Below are positions 42,157 through 52,282 of a stretch of DNA of 64,000 bases, in pieces; positions within the stretch are counted from its first letter, which is position 1, and every line of letters starts with the position of its first letter. The stretch spans positions 3,073 to 67,072 of the forward strand of contig JBAXLI010000015.1 of NCBI GenBank assembly GCA_037134895.1. Reading direction: 5' to 3'. The stretch comes from CAIRDP01 sp037134895 (GTDB taxonomy: Bacteria > Bacteroidota > Bacteroidia > Bacteroidales > FEN-979). The position numbers and the translations under genes are program-made. The notes under the pieces are model-generated. The model had not been told where the DNA came from. It ran no database searches and was given only the letters and a program-made list of their open reading frames with translations.

Positions 42157-44553
42157 ATGATCTGGCAACTGAAAGTACTGACCCGGAATTTCATCAATAA
42201 ACCTGTTTATTCCTTTATCACGTTTATGGGGTTCACGATTGGCGTGATGGCCAGCTTATTGATCTATTTGTGGGTTTACAACGAACTCAGTTACGAAAAA
42301 TTCCATCCTGATCATGATAGGATATACAGGGTGCTCACCCTGGTAAGAGAGGGAGATGAAATTGTGAAATCGGCGGGTTGCTACCGTCCTTTGGCCAAAA
42401 CCCTGAAGGCTTCGTTTCCACAGATCGAAAATGCCACATACCTTAGTTTTGATTCGGAAGATTCCCCTTTGTCGGTTGAAAAAGGAGGTGATAAAATTGA
42501 AGCCCGCGGACTGACTACCAACGATGATTTATTTGCTGTTTTCGGCGGATTTGCATTCATCGAAGGCACTCCTGAAAAGGCATTTTTGAACCCCTCAAAT
42601 ATTGTGCTTTCTGAAGATGTTGCGAAAAAGCTTTTCGGGAATAAGCCAGCCCTTGGCAAAACGGTCATCAGTGATAAATATGACAAAGAGGTCTACACAG
42701 TAAGTGGTGTTGTGAGGATCCCCCGCCAAAGCCATATAGCCTTCGGGTTTATCCTTCCCGAAAGAAGCCGTCATTATGCAAGGTTTGCAAATGACTGGAG
42801 TGACAAGGCTCATGTTCGCGTATATATTAAGCTAACAGAAAATGCAGTTATAGATGAGAAATTCCTCGGGGAGATCACCAATCATCTCAGCCGTGTTTCC
42901 CGGTTTCCCGATAAGCTTCTTTTTCAGCCTCTGACCGATATTCACCTTCATACCGATTACCCTACTTACTTCTATGACAAAAATATCAGCAGTTACAAAT
43001 ATATCGTGATATTTTCCTCCCTGGCATTCCTGATCATACTAATGGCGGCTCTTAATTTTTCAGTACTGTCGGTAGCAAGGTCTTCGGAGCGATCGACGGA
43101 AATTGGTCTTAAAAAGGTCTGCGGAGCCGAACGCACAGAAATCACAATTCAGTTTATGGCAGAATCCATGCTGCAAACATTCGGTGCCACTGTACTTGCA
43201 CTCTTCCTCATCTGGCTCATCCTTCCCTGGTTCAACGGATTTACCGGGCAGGATCTAAGCCTGCGTTTTTCATTCGGATTTCTTCTCACGTTGTTCATGT
43301 TAACAATATTGGCAGGGGTTGTTGCAGGTATTTATCCATCCTTGTATCTTTCTTCCTTAAAACCTTTGAATATCTTCAGGGGAGGGAGCCAGACCGGATC
43401 CAAAGAGGGATTTACCCGTTTACTGGTCGTTTTCCAATTCGGCATAGCAGCCTTCTTCATCATAGCCGCAACAGTCTTTGTAAAACAGCTGAACTACATC
43501 AATGGCAAGGACCTGGGGTTCGACAGGAATAACATAGTAGTTGTCCCCACAGGACTCTGGTATGAAAACAAAACTTTTAAAAATGAACTCCTCCGGAACC
43601 CGAACATCCTGAGTGTTTCAGCAACCACTTACGCTCCTGTTGACTTTGAATGGCAAAGTACATTTGCTGTGGAGCATGGTAACCGGATTGACAGCATAAG
43701 GGCTTCAATGTTTTGGGTGGATGAGGATTTTGCTAAAACATACCGGCTACAGGTAACCAAAGGACAGTTCCTGCAGATGGATTATGATGCTTTCTGGAAA
43801 ACCACGGAAAAGGATACCGCGAAAAAAGCACCTGGCAGCAGCGGCTTTTCTTTACCTGTCGTCATCAATGAAGCTGCCGAAAAAGCGCTGAGGTTTGAAA
43901 ACCCCATAGGGCAAAAAATAGGTGAGTACGTGATTGTTGGTGTAGTAAAGGACTTTAACTTTCGTCCCCTTCAGTATGCAATAGGGCCATTGATTATGAC
44001 TAATGACCCACAGAACATCATGACCATGAATATCAGGATTTCGGATAAAAATAAAGGGGAAACCCTTAAATTCATCCGCGATACATACAGGAAAAACAGG
44101 GATTCCAGGAGCTTTTCATACAGCTATTTTGATGAGCTTATGTCACAGAAGTACCAGGATGAGATCCGTTTGAGAAACCTTACGCTGGTGTTTTCATTCC
44201 TTGCGATCATTATCTCGATGCTTGGAATACTTGGGATGGCAGTTTTTTCTTGTGAAAGGCGTACAAGGGAGATCGGCATCCGCAAGGTAAACGGGGCATC
44301 CGCAATCCAGATGGTATTCATGCTGAACAGGGATTTCCTCAAATGGGTTGCGATTGCCGTAATCATTGCCAGTCCGGTCGCATGGATTGTCCTTAACCGC
44401 TGGCTTGAAGGATTTGCCTACAGAACAGCCCTGAGCTGGTGGATCTTTGTTCTTGCAGCCATCTCCTCAATCGCCATAGCCATCACGGCGATCAGCTGGC
44501 AAACCATCAGGGTAGCAACAGGAAATCCTGTCAATGCCTTGAGAAATGAATAA
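42157..44553 (+). CDS. FtsX/MacB-type double-module ABC permease P6
   Basis: This 798-residue protein starts 10 bp after the lipoprotein gene. First span ~20-41, then ELSYEKFHPDHDRIYRV. Module 1 spans begin at ~281 (VIFSSLAFLIILMAALNF). Coupling motifs are TEIGLKKVCGAER and REIGIRKVNGAS. The second periplasmic domain carries an extra ~15-residue Lys/Asp-rich insertion (around TTEKDTAKKAPGSS) before the conserved VGVVKDFNFRPLQYAI block. C-terminus NPVNALRNE. Both docking motifs are sound, so it should be active with the ATPase at 25148. It is the first permease after the lipoprotein. Confidence 0.87.
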   Translation: MIWQLKVLTRNFINKPVYSFITFMGFTIGVMASLLIYLWVYNELSYEKFHPDHDRIYRVLTLVREGDEIVKSAGCYRPLAKTLKASFPQIENATYLSFDSEDSPLSVEKGGDKIEARGLTTNDDLFAVFGGFAFIEGTPEKAFLNPSNIVLSEDVAKKLFGNKPALGKTVISDKYDKEVYTVSGVVRIPRQSHIAFGFILPERSRHYARFANDWSDKAHVRVYIKLTENAVIDEKFLGEITNHLSRVSRFPDKLLFQPLTDIHLHTDYPTYFYDKNISSYKYIVIFSSLAFLIILMAALNFSVLSVARSSERSTEIGLKKVCGAERTEITIQFMAESMLQTFGATVLALFLIWLILPWFNGFTGQDLSLRFSFGFLLTLFMLTILAGVVAGIYPSLYLSSLKPLNIFRGGSQTGSKEGFTRLLVVFQFGIAAFFIIAATVFVKQLNYINGKDLGFDRNNIVVVPTGLWYENKTFKNELLRNPNILSVSATTYAPVDFEWQSTFAVEHGNRIDSIRASMFWVDEDFAKTYRLQVTKGQFLQMDYDAFWKTTEKDTAKKAPGSSGFSLPVVINEAAEKALRFENPIGQKIGEYVIVGVVKDFNFRPLQYAIGPLIMTNDPQNIMTMNIRISDKNKGETLKFIRDTYRKNRDSRSFSYSYFDELMSQKYQDEIRLRNLTLVFSFLAIIISMLGILGMAVFSCERRTREIGIRKVNGASAIQMVFMLNRDFLKWVAIAVIIASPVAWIVLNRWLEGFAYRTALSWWIFVLAAISSIAIAITAISWQTIRVATGNPVNALRNE

Positions 44554-44579
44554 ATCAGAACCTCTAACAATCTGAAATT

Positions 44580-46895
44580 ATGTTCAGGCACATTTTAAAG
44601 ATCACGTTCAGGAATTACAGCAAGAACTTGTTGTTTACCCTGATCATAGTATTCGGACTGGCCGTAAGCATGTCGACGATACTGGTTATTTCAAGGTATG
44701 TTATACGGGAATACAGTACCGATAAATTCCATAAAGAGTATGATAACCTGTTTCTTCTGCTGAACATTGCCTCTGATGGCAACAGTTCAACGGTAAAAGA
44801 GGATTGGGCCGAAAAACTCAAATCAGGCTATCCCGAGGTCAAAGAATATTGCCGCATCGACAGGATTGAACTCGATATGGTAAATCAGCAAGGACCAGTC
44901 AGGATGAATAAAGTCTTGTCAACAGATCCCTCATTTTTCAAATTGTTTTCCTTCCCTCTCGTAAAAGGGGATACATCGGGGCCACTGAAAGATATCCAAT
45001 CAATAATTCTCACCGAAAGCACCGCTAAAAAGTTTTTTGGAAAGGAGGATCCGATCGGTAAAACGATCAGAGTAAAAATGGAGAAAGAAGAAAGCATATT
45101 AACTGTAACTGCCTTAGCCAAAGACCCGCCGGCCGAGTCGAGGATACAGTTTGAAGCCCTTGTTTCATTTGAAAACAAATCATTCCATTTCAGGATGATG
45201 TCTTTCGGTAACCCGAACAAACCAGGCGGTTACACAACGATCTTTATGTGTGATATATACCTGCTCCTCCACAGTAAAGCAAACATCCCTCTTATCGATA
45301 ATAAGCTGAAGAAAGAATCCTATACATCTTCGAAGGAACATGATTTTTTTTTCTACCTGAAACTTCAACCTTATTCAGATCTGTATTTTGACAAGTCGGG
45401 GAGCGACAGTTTCAAACATGGCGACAAGATGATGCTGTTTGTGTTTTTATCACTCGCGGTGCTTCTGATATTGCTGGCCTGTATAAATTACATAAACCTA
45501 AGCACGATCAAGGCATTTTCGAGGGCCAGGGAGATCGCCCTGAAAAAAGTTTCGGGTGCTTCACGCCCCATGCTTGTAAGGCAATTCCTGTTTGAATCGG
45601 TGGGATTATCATGCATTGCTTTCGCTCTTGCCCTTGCCTTTTCAGGCTACATGGCAAATGCATTTGGGAAAATGGTGAATACCGAGGTGGATGTTTCCTG
45701 GTTTTATCACTTTCCGCAGGGTTTATGGATCTTCATGATCACGGTGGTTCTCGGCCTTATTTCAGGATATTATCCGGCCATGTATTTGTCAAAATTCAAA
45801 ACTTCGGAATTATTCAAAAGGCAGAGATTCAGCGGGAAATTCAGCTTGTTCCTTCCGAAAAACCTCTTCATTTTTCAGTTCACTATTGCAATCGCACTCA
45901 TCATATCAGCAATTGTCATAAAAAACCAGCTGAGGTTTATCAATGACAAGGATCTTGGATTTGACAAGAACCAATTGTTGCATATCAGTCTTCCATCGGA
46001 TATCAAACCATTTGCATTGAAAGAGGAATTGCTGAAATACCCTGGCATTTCAGGGGTAACTTTATCTTATGGAATTCCCGGCAACCTGGCTGCAACAGAT
46101 GGGACAAACTGGTTTATGTTCATCGATTCTTCATTTATTTCAAGCTTTGACATTAAGCTTATAGAGGGAAGGAACGTTGCACCCGGGGATAAGAATGTAT
46201 GCCTGGTAAACGAGACTTTGGTAAAGGCAAATAAGTGGGAAAATTACCGGGGAAAACTTCTGGGCAACAATGAAGTGATAGGTGTTGTAAAAGATTTTCA
46301 CACCAGTTCCCTGTACGAAAAAATTGTACCTCTCGAAATGGATTTCAATACATCCTATCTCTCTGATATGACAATCAGGCTTGAAGGTAAGAGCGTTACA
46401 GGGACTATTAATCTCATCAAATCATCCTGGAAAAAAATGGCCCCATATTCTCCTATGGAGTATTTCTTTTATGACGATTGGTTCGACAAGCAATACAGGA
46501 AAGAAGAAGCCTTCGGATCGCTGATCTCGGTATTCACCCTGATCGCAATAATAATCTCCTGCCTGGGTTTGTTCGGCCTTCTGGCATACCTGATAGAGAG
46601 AAGATCAAAAGAAATTGGCATACGGAAGATCAACGGGGCAAAAATTATTGAGATTATGGTCATGCTCAATAAAGACTTTGCCAGGTGGGTTGGTATTTCC
46701 TTTATCCTGGCCACTCCCATTGCCTGGTTTGTAATGCATAAGTGGCTTGAGAATTTTGCTTACAAAACAAAGCTTGACTGGTGGTTCTTTGCATTTGCAG
46801 GCATCATCGCCTTGCTGATCGCTTTATTCACCGTGAGCTGGAAAAGCTGGTTTGCTGCAAGCCGCAACCCTGCTGAAGTCATCAGGGAAGAGTAA
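44580..46895 (+). CDS. FtsX/MacB-type double-module ABC permease P7
   Basis: At 771 residues this is the shortest of the eight. First span ~18-40 (TLIIVFGLAVSMSTILVIS). The following segment, YSTDKFHKEYDNLFLLL, departs from the S-[YF]-D/E-x-F-x-x-x-x-D-R-[IV]-Y-R-[VL] block of the others. Module 1 spans begin at ~283 (FVFLSLAVLLILLACINYINL). Coupling motifs are REIALKKVSGASR and KEIGIRKINGAK. The second module keeps VIGVVKDFHTSSLYEKI. C-terminus NPAEVIREE. The module 2 periplasmic domain is shortened relative to P1-P6, which accounts for the length difference. Confidence 0.87.
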   Translation: MFRHILKITFRNYSKNLLFTLIIVFGLAVSMSTILVISRYVIREYSTDKFHKEYDNLFLLLNIASDGNSSTVKEDWAEKLKSGYPEVKEYCRIDRIELDMVNQQGPVRMNKVLSTDPSFFKLFSFPLVKGDTSGPLKDIQSIILTESTAKKFFGKEDPIGKTIRVKMEKEESILTVTALAKDPPAESRIQFEALVSFENKSFHFRMMSFGNPNKPGGYTTIFMCDIYLLLHSKANIPLIDNKLKKESYTSSKEHDFFFYLKLQPYSDLYFDKSGSDSFKHGDKMMLFVFLSLAVLLILLACINYINLSTIKAFSRAREIALKKVSGASRPMLVRQFLFESVGLSCIAFALALAFSGYMANAFGKMVNTEVDVSWFYHFPQGLWIFMITVVLGLISGYYPAMYLSKFKTSELFKRQRFSGKFSLFLPKNLFIFQFTIAIALIISAIVIKNQLRFINDKDLGFDKNQLLHISLPSDIKPFALKEELLKYPGISGVTLSYGIPGNLAATDGTNWFMFIDSSFISSFDIKLIEGRNVAPGDKNVCLVNETLVKANKWENYRGKLLGNNEVIGVVKDFHTSSLYEKIVPLEMDFNTSYLSDMTIRLEGKSVTGTINLIKSSWKKMAPYSPMEYFFYDDWFDKQYRKEEAFGSLISVFTLIAIIISCLGLFGLLAYLIERRSKEIGIRKINGAKIIEIMVMLNKDFARWVGISFILATPIAWFVMHKWLENFAYKTKLDWWFFAFAGIIALLIALFTVSWKSWFAASRNPAEVIREE

Positions 46896-46940
46896 GATAA
46901 TAACATTAAAAACTGAAGGCTGAACATTCGGTTTCAAACT

Positions 46941-49277
46941 ATGATCCGGAATTTCTATACTACGGCGATAAGGAACCTGTTGCGCGACAAGATGGCAAAT
47001 CTTGCCAACATCCTGGGCTTGTCGTTAGGGATGGCCACTTTTCTTGTAATCATCTTATGGGTTCACGACGAATTAAGCTATGACCGTTTTCATAAGGATT
47101 TCAGGCAGACCTATAAACTGGTCAACAATATGGGCAAGGGCTGGTTTGAGACCTCACCGTTTTTACTCACAGAACATCTTAAACAGGATTTCCCTGAGGT
47201 TGATAAAACAACCAGGGATTTTTCAATGACGCGTTTGATCAGTTACAATGACAAGCACTTTCGTGAATCCTGCGGATTTGTTGACCCTGATTTTTTCAAC
47301 ATTTTTTCTTTCCCGCTGGTTCGGGGGAGCACCGAACATATTTTCGATATCGAAAAATCTGTCGTTATAAGCGAGAATATGGCAAACAAACTTTTCGGGA
47401 ATGAAAGCCCGGTTGGGAAATACCTTGATGTCGCATTCAGGGGGAAATACCTTGTAAGCGGAATCATGAAAAACTTACCCGAAAATACAACATTTCAGTA
47501 TGACATTCTTTTTCCTTTGAAGGATATTCTAAAACAGAAAATCTTCAACGGCGACGATATTTGGGGATATGATGTCCAGTCCTATGTGAAACTTAAACAT
47601 GGAACAGATGTCGATGCATTCAGGGCAAAAATGGCCGGTACATGCAATAAATATGATCCGCGCAAAGGTGATTTCACATGCATAAATGACATACAAAACA
47701 TTGGAGAACTAAGGTTATACGCAAGGAACGGGACCCAGGGGATATTGTACGTAAAAATTTTTATACTCATTGCGATCTTCATTCTCGTGATCGCCTGCGT
47801 GAATTTCATCAATTTCACAACAGCACGCTCCGGCATCCGCAATAAAGAAATCGGCATACACAAAGTCAACGGCGCCACAAGGTTTTCGCTGGTAAGAAAG
47901 TTGACCGGGGAAGCAGTTCTTATATCATTCCTTTCGATGTTCATAGCATTTTTGCTGGTCACCGCAATCCTTCCGGAAGTCAACACGATGATGGATAAAA
48001 AATTGTCATTCGGATCGTTTTCCGGACTCTGGCTGGTATGTATTTTCGTCATTATCCCGCTGTTCACAGGTATCCTCTCAGGCATCTTCCCTTCCTTGAT
48101 CCTTTCTTCACTGAACCCGGCCACAACGCTTTCATTAAAAGCACTACCTTCAAGTACTTCGGCATTTCTACGGAAATCACTCGTTGTTTTTCAATTCAGT
48201 ATCGCGATCATTATCATGATATGCTCATGGATAACTTACAGGCAACTCAACCTGATGCTTGACAAGGACCTTGGTTTTGATAAGGAAAATATCCTGGTCT
48301 TCAGCAACAACAGGTTACTTGGGAAAAATTATTATGCTTTCAGGACAGAACTTCTCAGGAACAGCAGGATCAGCCAGGTTACTTACGCAAGCAGTCTTCC
48401 CGTAAACATATCAAACAGCAATCCTGTGACAAAAAAAGGACAGTCGAAAGATGAAGGGATTTTCGTCAAGTATGCAAGAGTTGGAAATGATTATTTCAGT
48501 CTTTTCGGCATGAAGATCCTAGAAGGCCGTGATTTTAATGCAAATTTTAAGGGTGATTCGGCGAGTTGTATTGTCAATGAAGAATTCGTCAGGACCCTGG
48601 CGATCAGTAACCCTGTTGGCTCTGAAATCGTCCTTTGGGGAGCAAATCTTAAGATCACAGGAGTTGTTAAGAATTTCAATGCCCAGTCCCTGCATTCTTC
48701 AATTCTTCCTCTCTTGATTTTACCGGCAATGGATCCGTATACAAATTTCGTTTTTGTTAAAACTGCGGATAAGCCTGACCCGGAAACCATAAAGTTTATC
48801 CGCAAATGCTGGACCGGATTCTCAGGGGATTATCCGTTTGAATATACAATGCTCACCGACAGGTTCAGGCAGCAATACGGATTTGATGAGCGCCTGGTTA
48901 ATTTGTTACTGTATTTCACCCTTATATCGGTTTTTATTTCAATGCTGGGATTATACAGTTTATCAACTTTTATGATCAGGCAGCTCAGGAGGGAGCTTGC
49001 AATACGAAAGGTTTTCGGAGCCCTGCCGGCAGGCAATGCCCGTTTGCTTGCCACCAGGATTGTAAGGCTGATCCTGTTATCGAACCTTATTGCATGGCCT
49101 CTTGCATGGTTGCTTGGTAATCGAATGCTTCAGACGTACTCTTTCAGGACAGAAATTTCACCCTGGATCTTTTTAATGTCCGGCATGTTGACTCTTTTAT
49201 TGTCATTACTGATAATCGGGGGTCACACCCTGAAAGCTGCAAGGCAGAATCCTGCTGAAGTATTGAATAACCAGTAA
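46941..49277 (+). CDS. FtsX/MacB-type double-module ABC permease P8, altered second coupling motif
   Basis: This is a 778-residue protein and the last gene of the run. First span ~18-40, then ELSYDRFHKDFRQTYKLVN. Module 1 spans begin at ~270 (IFILIAIFILVIACVNFINF). The first coupling motif KEIGIHKVNGATR has His for the first basic residue. The second, RRELAIRKVFGAL, has lost the E-I-G block and the neighbouring helix is different. The conserved periplasmic block reads ITGVVKNFNAQSLHSSI, with Asn for the Asp found in the others. The C-terminus is NPAEVLNNQ and lacks the final Glu present in P1-P7. The gene is followed by 119 bp with a weak AT-rich hairpin (49312-49318 with 49335-49341) and a convergent gene. 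Confidence 0.86.
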   Translation: MIRNFYTTAIRNLLRDKMANLANILGLSLGMATFLVIILWVHDELSYDRFHKDFRQTYKLVNNMGKGWFETSPFLLTEHLKQDFPEVDKTTRDFSMTRLISYNDKHFRESCGFVDPDFFNIFSFPLVRGSTEHIFDIEKSVVISENMANKLFGNESPVGKYLDVAFRGKYLVSGIMKNLPENTTFQYDILFPLKDILKQKIFNGDDIWGYDVQSYVKLKHGTDVDAFRAKMAGTCNKYDPRKGDFTCINDIQNIGELRLYARNGTQGILYVKIFILIAIFILVIACVNFINFTTARSGIRNKEIGIHKVNGATRFSLVRKLTGEAVLISFLSMFIAFLLVTAILPEVNTMMDKKLSFGSFSGLWLVCIFVIIPLFTGILSGIFPSLILSSLNPATTLSLKALPSSTSAFLRKSLVVFQFSIAIIIMICSWITYRQLNLMLDKDLGFDKENILVFSNNRLLGKNYYAFRTELLRNSRISQVTYASSLPVNISNSNPVTKKGQSKDEGIFVKYARVGNDYFSLFGMKILEGRDFNANFKGDSASCIVNEEFVRTLAISNPVGSEIVLWGANLKITGVVKNFNAQSLHSSILPLLILPAMDPYTNFVFVKTADKPDPETIKFIRKCWTGFSGDYPFEYTMLTDRFRQQYGFDERLVNLLLYFTLISVFISMLGLYSLSTFMIRQLRRELAIRKVFGALPAGNARLLATRIVRLILLSNLIAWPLAWLLGNRMLQTYSFRTEISPWIFLMSGMLTLLLSLLIIGGHTLKAARQNPAEVLNNQ

Positions 49278-49396
49278 TTTGCCTGGTAATGCCTTCCCTT
49301 CAAAGTGTACACTGAAAATACCGCATATCTCCTCTTTTCAGATCAGCTCTTCCATATTAATATAAAAACAATCCTGTTCATTATTATTCACGGAGT

Positions 49397-50617
49397 TCAT
49401 GACTGTCTGATATCATAAGCCATCAGCACCTTCCCATGCCGTATAAACAACATGCCTTTTGCGATTGACATATGCGCCAGACAGGGACCTGATCCGATGG
49501 TAACCCTGAAAGAACCTGCAACATCAACATTGTTACCGTTTGGTTTCAGCAAATAGACTTTCCCATCGTTCCCGTCATAGGAGTAGATCCGGTCTTTTGT
49601 GGCAATCAATGAAGATTCTTTAATGGTTTTATTTGAAAATACCAATTTACCGGTATTACGGTCGATGCAGTGAAATCCCATGGCAGCATTCCGGTTTGTC
49701 CCGAAGATATGGTCCCCAACAGCGACGGCCCCGCCCATATATGATCCGGGAACCGAATCGCACCAGGTGAAAGAAAAATCATTATTCTCCGGATTGTAGG
49801 AAAATAGTTTTCCGCGTTGCCCATCGTTGCAGTAAATGCTGGTTTTATTCACAAGGGTTGGAATAATTCCAGGCAAAGAAGTGGTCTTGAAAAATATTTT
49901 CCCTGTACTTAAATCAGCAGCAAAAAAGTATTTTCTTGTCCCGGCAAAAATCATTTTCTTATCCTTATATTCAATGAACACAGGTGATACGTAATCACAG
50001 GTATCACTTAAGGATTCAGATTTCCATACGGTTTCACCATTTAAATAGTTGAGCGCTACCAACGTCGTTTGATTGCCAGCTGTAGTGAGAATTACCTTAT
50101 CCTCAACAACCAAAGGGGATTCACAAAAAGCAAACTCGGGATTTCCAACTGCACCAAATTTTTCGGTACTGTTGAATCTCCACAAAATGCTACCCGTTTT
50201 ACTGTCGAGACATGCGAAATCTCCATATCCGGTAAAAGCGTAAAGCTTGTTTTTGTAATAAGTGGGTGTACACCGGCTCTCAGGCCATTCTCCTTTGTGT
50301 GCCCTGCCAAAAGCCTGTTGCCATAATACTTTTCCAGTAAAATCGATAGCTGTGAGATATTCCAGTGAATCAATCTTTCCAACAGTAAACACAGTATTCT
50401 CGCCTACAATTGCAGAGGTAAAACCATCCCCCACGCTGTTTACCGCCCATATGCGACGTGGTCCTGATACAGGCCACTCCTTCAGCAGATTTTCTTCGGT
50501 GCAGATGCCATCCCGGTTTACTCCCCGCCATTGAGGCCATTGGGCATTAATACTTTCCGTTACGCCGAGAACAAACAGGAAGAACAACAATAATTGACAA
50601 TATAGCTGATTTTTCAT
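49397..50617 (-). CDS. Exported PQQ-like beta-propeller protein
   Basis: This is a 406-residue protein with signal peptide residues 1-25 (cleavage near INAQ). WPQWRGVNRDGICTEENLL is the characteristic opening of the PQQ-binding-like propeller proteins (BamB/alcohol-dehydrogenase-like) in Bacteroidota and Planctomycetes. Repeated blades show [LV]-x-A-[IL]-[DN]-x-x-[TN]-G-[KE]-[VT]-[LV]-W (AIDFTGKVLWQQAFG, CLDSKTGSILWRF, ALNYLNGETVWKS). No catalytic or metal-binding residues of true PQQ dehydrogenases were seen, so a binding or scaffold role in the periplasm is more likely. It converges on the permease operon and lies 90 bp after the LamG/PD40 gene on the same strand. Confidence 0.8.
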   Translation of the reverse strand: MKNQLYCQLLLFFLFVLGVTESINAQWPQWRGVNRDGICTEENLLKEWPVSGPRRIWAVNSVGDGFTSAIVGENTVFTVGKIDSLEYLTAIDFTGKVLWQQAFGRAHKGEWPESRCTPTYYKNKLYAFTGYGDFACLDSKTGSILWRFNSTEKFGAVGNPEFAFCESPLVVEDKVILTTAGNQTTLVALNYLNGETVWKSESLSDTCDYVSPVFIEYKDKKMIFAGTRKYFFAADLSTGKIFFKTTSLPGIIPTLVNKTSIYCNDGQRGKLFSYNPENNDFSFTWCDSVPGSYMGGAVAVGDHIFGTNRNAAMGFHCIDRNTGKLVFSNKTIKESSLIATKDRIYSYDGNDGKVYLLKPNGNNVDVAGSFRVTIGSGPCLAHMSIAKGMLFIRHGKVLMAYDIRQS

Positions 50618-50707
50618 ATGATATTGGTTTTATGAATTGAATTATAAATTACGAATCATTGGCGTCGCTTTCTTTCTGACTGGATTAAGAGAAAAATGAA
50701 CCTGCTG

Positions 50708-52282
50708 TCATTTACCCCATTTTGCATTCTTCTTCATTTCGTTCACAAAATCAGAACTCACCCAGAAAATATCCTGACTGCTTTCGGGAGTACGTCTTAC
50801 GAAGAAGAAGAATTTTCCATCGGGGCTCAAGCCCGAAAACAATTCATTTGCAGGAGTGTTAATAGCTTCAACAGGAGCCGGAACAGACCAGATATTTTTT
50901 TGTTTATTATAAAAAGTGATATACAAATCCTGAACTTCAGCGTTTCTGAGTGTAAAAAACATATAGCTTTCATCCGGAGCAATTTGGAACTGATAATTCT
51001 GGCCAGCCGGATAGGCTATCCGGGTAATCGTATCGGGTTTCGAATAGACTCCGTTCTTCTGGGTAATGCGCAGGGTTTTCATGTCAAGGCTGTTGCAATA
51101 TATCGTTCCATCTTTTGTGACCGAAGCATAAATTCCATCGGCCACTTCCTGTGGATTTACCCATTCATTATTAACTTTGGTATAGCAGATGATCTTGCAA
51201 TTTCCAGGCATACCATATTGGAATATTGGTGTTCCACGAAAAATATAGAGTTTTTTCCCATCGGCGGATATTTTCGGGTAACCTTCAAATTTATTTCCAC
51301 TCGAAAAGGAGGCTCTTTGAGGTTCGGTCCAATTGTTTCCAACCTTTTTAGTAACCATAATTTCCTGATAAATTGAATCTCCTTCACGACGGATTATTGT
51401 CCAATAAACCTCCTTCATGTCAGGAGAGAAGCAGGGAGCTGAATTCTCAGTTTTATTGGTACACATATATTGCGGCGCAAATCTGACGGCCGTAGTCCCC
51501 GGATCGATTTGATTAATATAGTCAGACAGTCCGGCTTGAGACGAAAAGGATTCTGATTTATTGGGAAATACAGGTTTACTGATTTTTCCTTCAAATTCTG
51601 CATAAAGGCTGCCGATTTCATTCGGCTCCAGTGCACGGTTGAATATTTTCACCTCGTCAATATTCCCGTTGAACCAGGTGCAGTCATCTTTCTGATAGCC
51701 GATATACAAGGGAAGTTCAGATCCGGTGATGTCGAATGCGATATCAAAGGATTCAATCTGCTTCCCGTTTAAATAGAGCACAATTTTTTTTGCTTTTTGA
51801 CTGAATGTCGCTGCGACGAATGACCATTGCGAAGATGGAATGGAGTCGAGCGTGGTATAATAATCTGCTCTGTCCTTATTCCAGTTGCCAAACCCCCACT
51901 CGTTTGAACTGACATCTCCAAAACCGAACCGCCACTGCGAACAACGATTCGCTTTTGACACCCATGATTTGTAGATGCCTTTATTTTCCGGGGCAATCCA
52001 GCAACTGATGGTCAACGATTCGGTGAGGTTGATTGAAGGTGTGCTTTTCACCTCAATATACGCATTGGCCCCATTGAAGTAAAAGGAGCCATTTTCTTTT
52101 CCTTTCAGATCAGCGGTAAGAACCGCATTATAAATTCTCGACTTTAATTTGCTTCCGCTTGCATCTTCAGCGTTCCCGTTAAAGGGAAACCAGGCAACCA
52201 GGGATTTATCCGGTGGGTTCTTCTGGCCATATGCCGTAAAACAATAAAACAGAATAATGGGAATGATCAGCATTTTTCTCAT
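50708..52282 (-). CDS. Secreted LamG-domain plus PD40 propeller protein
   Basis: This is a 524-residue protein with signal peptide residues 1-19 (cleavage near AYGQ). Residues ~25-225 form a concanavalin-like LamG/laminin-G sandwich. It begins LVAWFPFNGNAEDASG and contains SWVSKANRCSQWRFGFG, WSFVAATFSQKAKKIVLYL and the closing NGNIDEVKIFNRALEPNEI, as usual for LamG_3 domains. Residues ~265-515 are WD40-like PD40 blades: CFSPDMKEVYWTIIRR, KISADGKKLYIFRG, QIAPDESYMFFTLR and GLSPDGKFFFFVRR. The family is secreted and may bind glycans or sense carbohydrate; no enzyme motif is present. No close neighbour suggests a specific pathway. Confidence 0.85.
   Translation of the reverse strand: MRKMLIIPIILFYCFTAYGQKNPPDKSLVAWFPFNGNAEDASGSKLKSRIYNAVLTADLKGKENGSFYFNGANAYIEVKSTPSINLTESLTISCWIAPENKGIYKSWVSKANRCSQWRFGFGDVSSNEWGFGNWNKDRADYYTTLDSIPSSQWSFVAATFSQKAKKIVLYLNGKQIESFDIAFDITGSELPLYIGYQKDDCTWFNGNIDEVKIFNRALEPNEIGSLYAEFEGKISKPVFPNKSESFSSQAGLSDYINQIDPGTTAVRFAPQYMCTNKTENSAPCFSPDMKEVYWTIIRREGDSIYQEIMVTKKVGNNWTEPQRASFSSGNKFEGYPKISADGKKLYIFRGTPIFQYGMPGNCKIICYTKVNNEWVNPQEVADGIYASVTKDGTIYCNSLDMKTLRITQKNGVYSKPDTITRIAYPAGQNYQFQIAPDESYMFFTLRNAEVQDLYITFYNKQKNIWSVPAPVEAINTPANELFSGLSPDGKFFFFVRRTPESSQDIFWVSSDFVNEMKKNAKWGK

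Noticed and set aside
28529..49277. Genomic island or mobile element carrying the permeases
   Set aside because: No integrase, transposase, tRNA boundary or direct repeats flank the run, and base composition resembles the surrounding genes.
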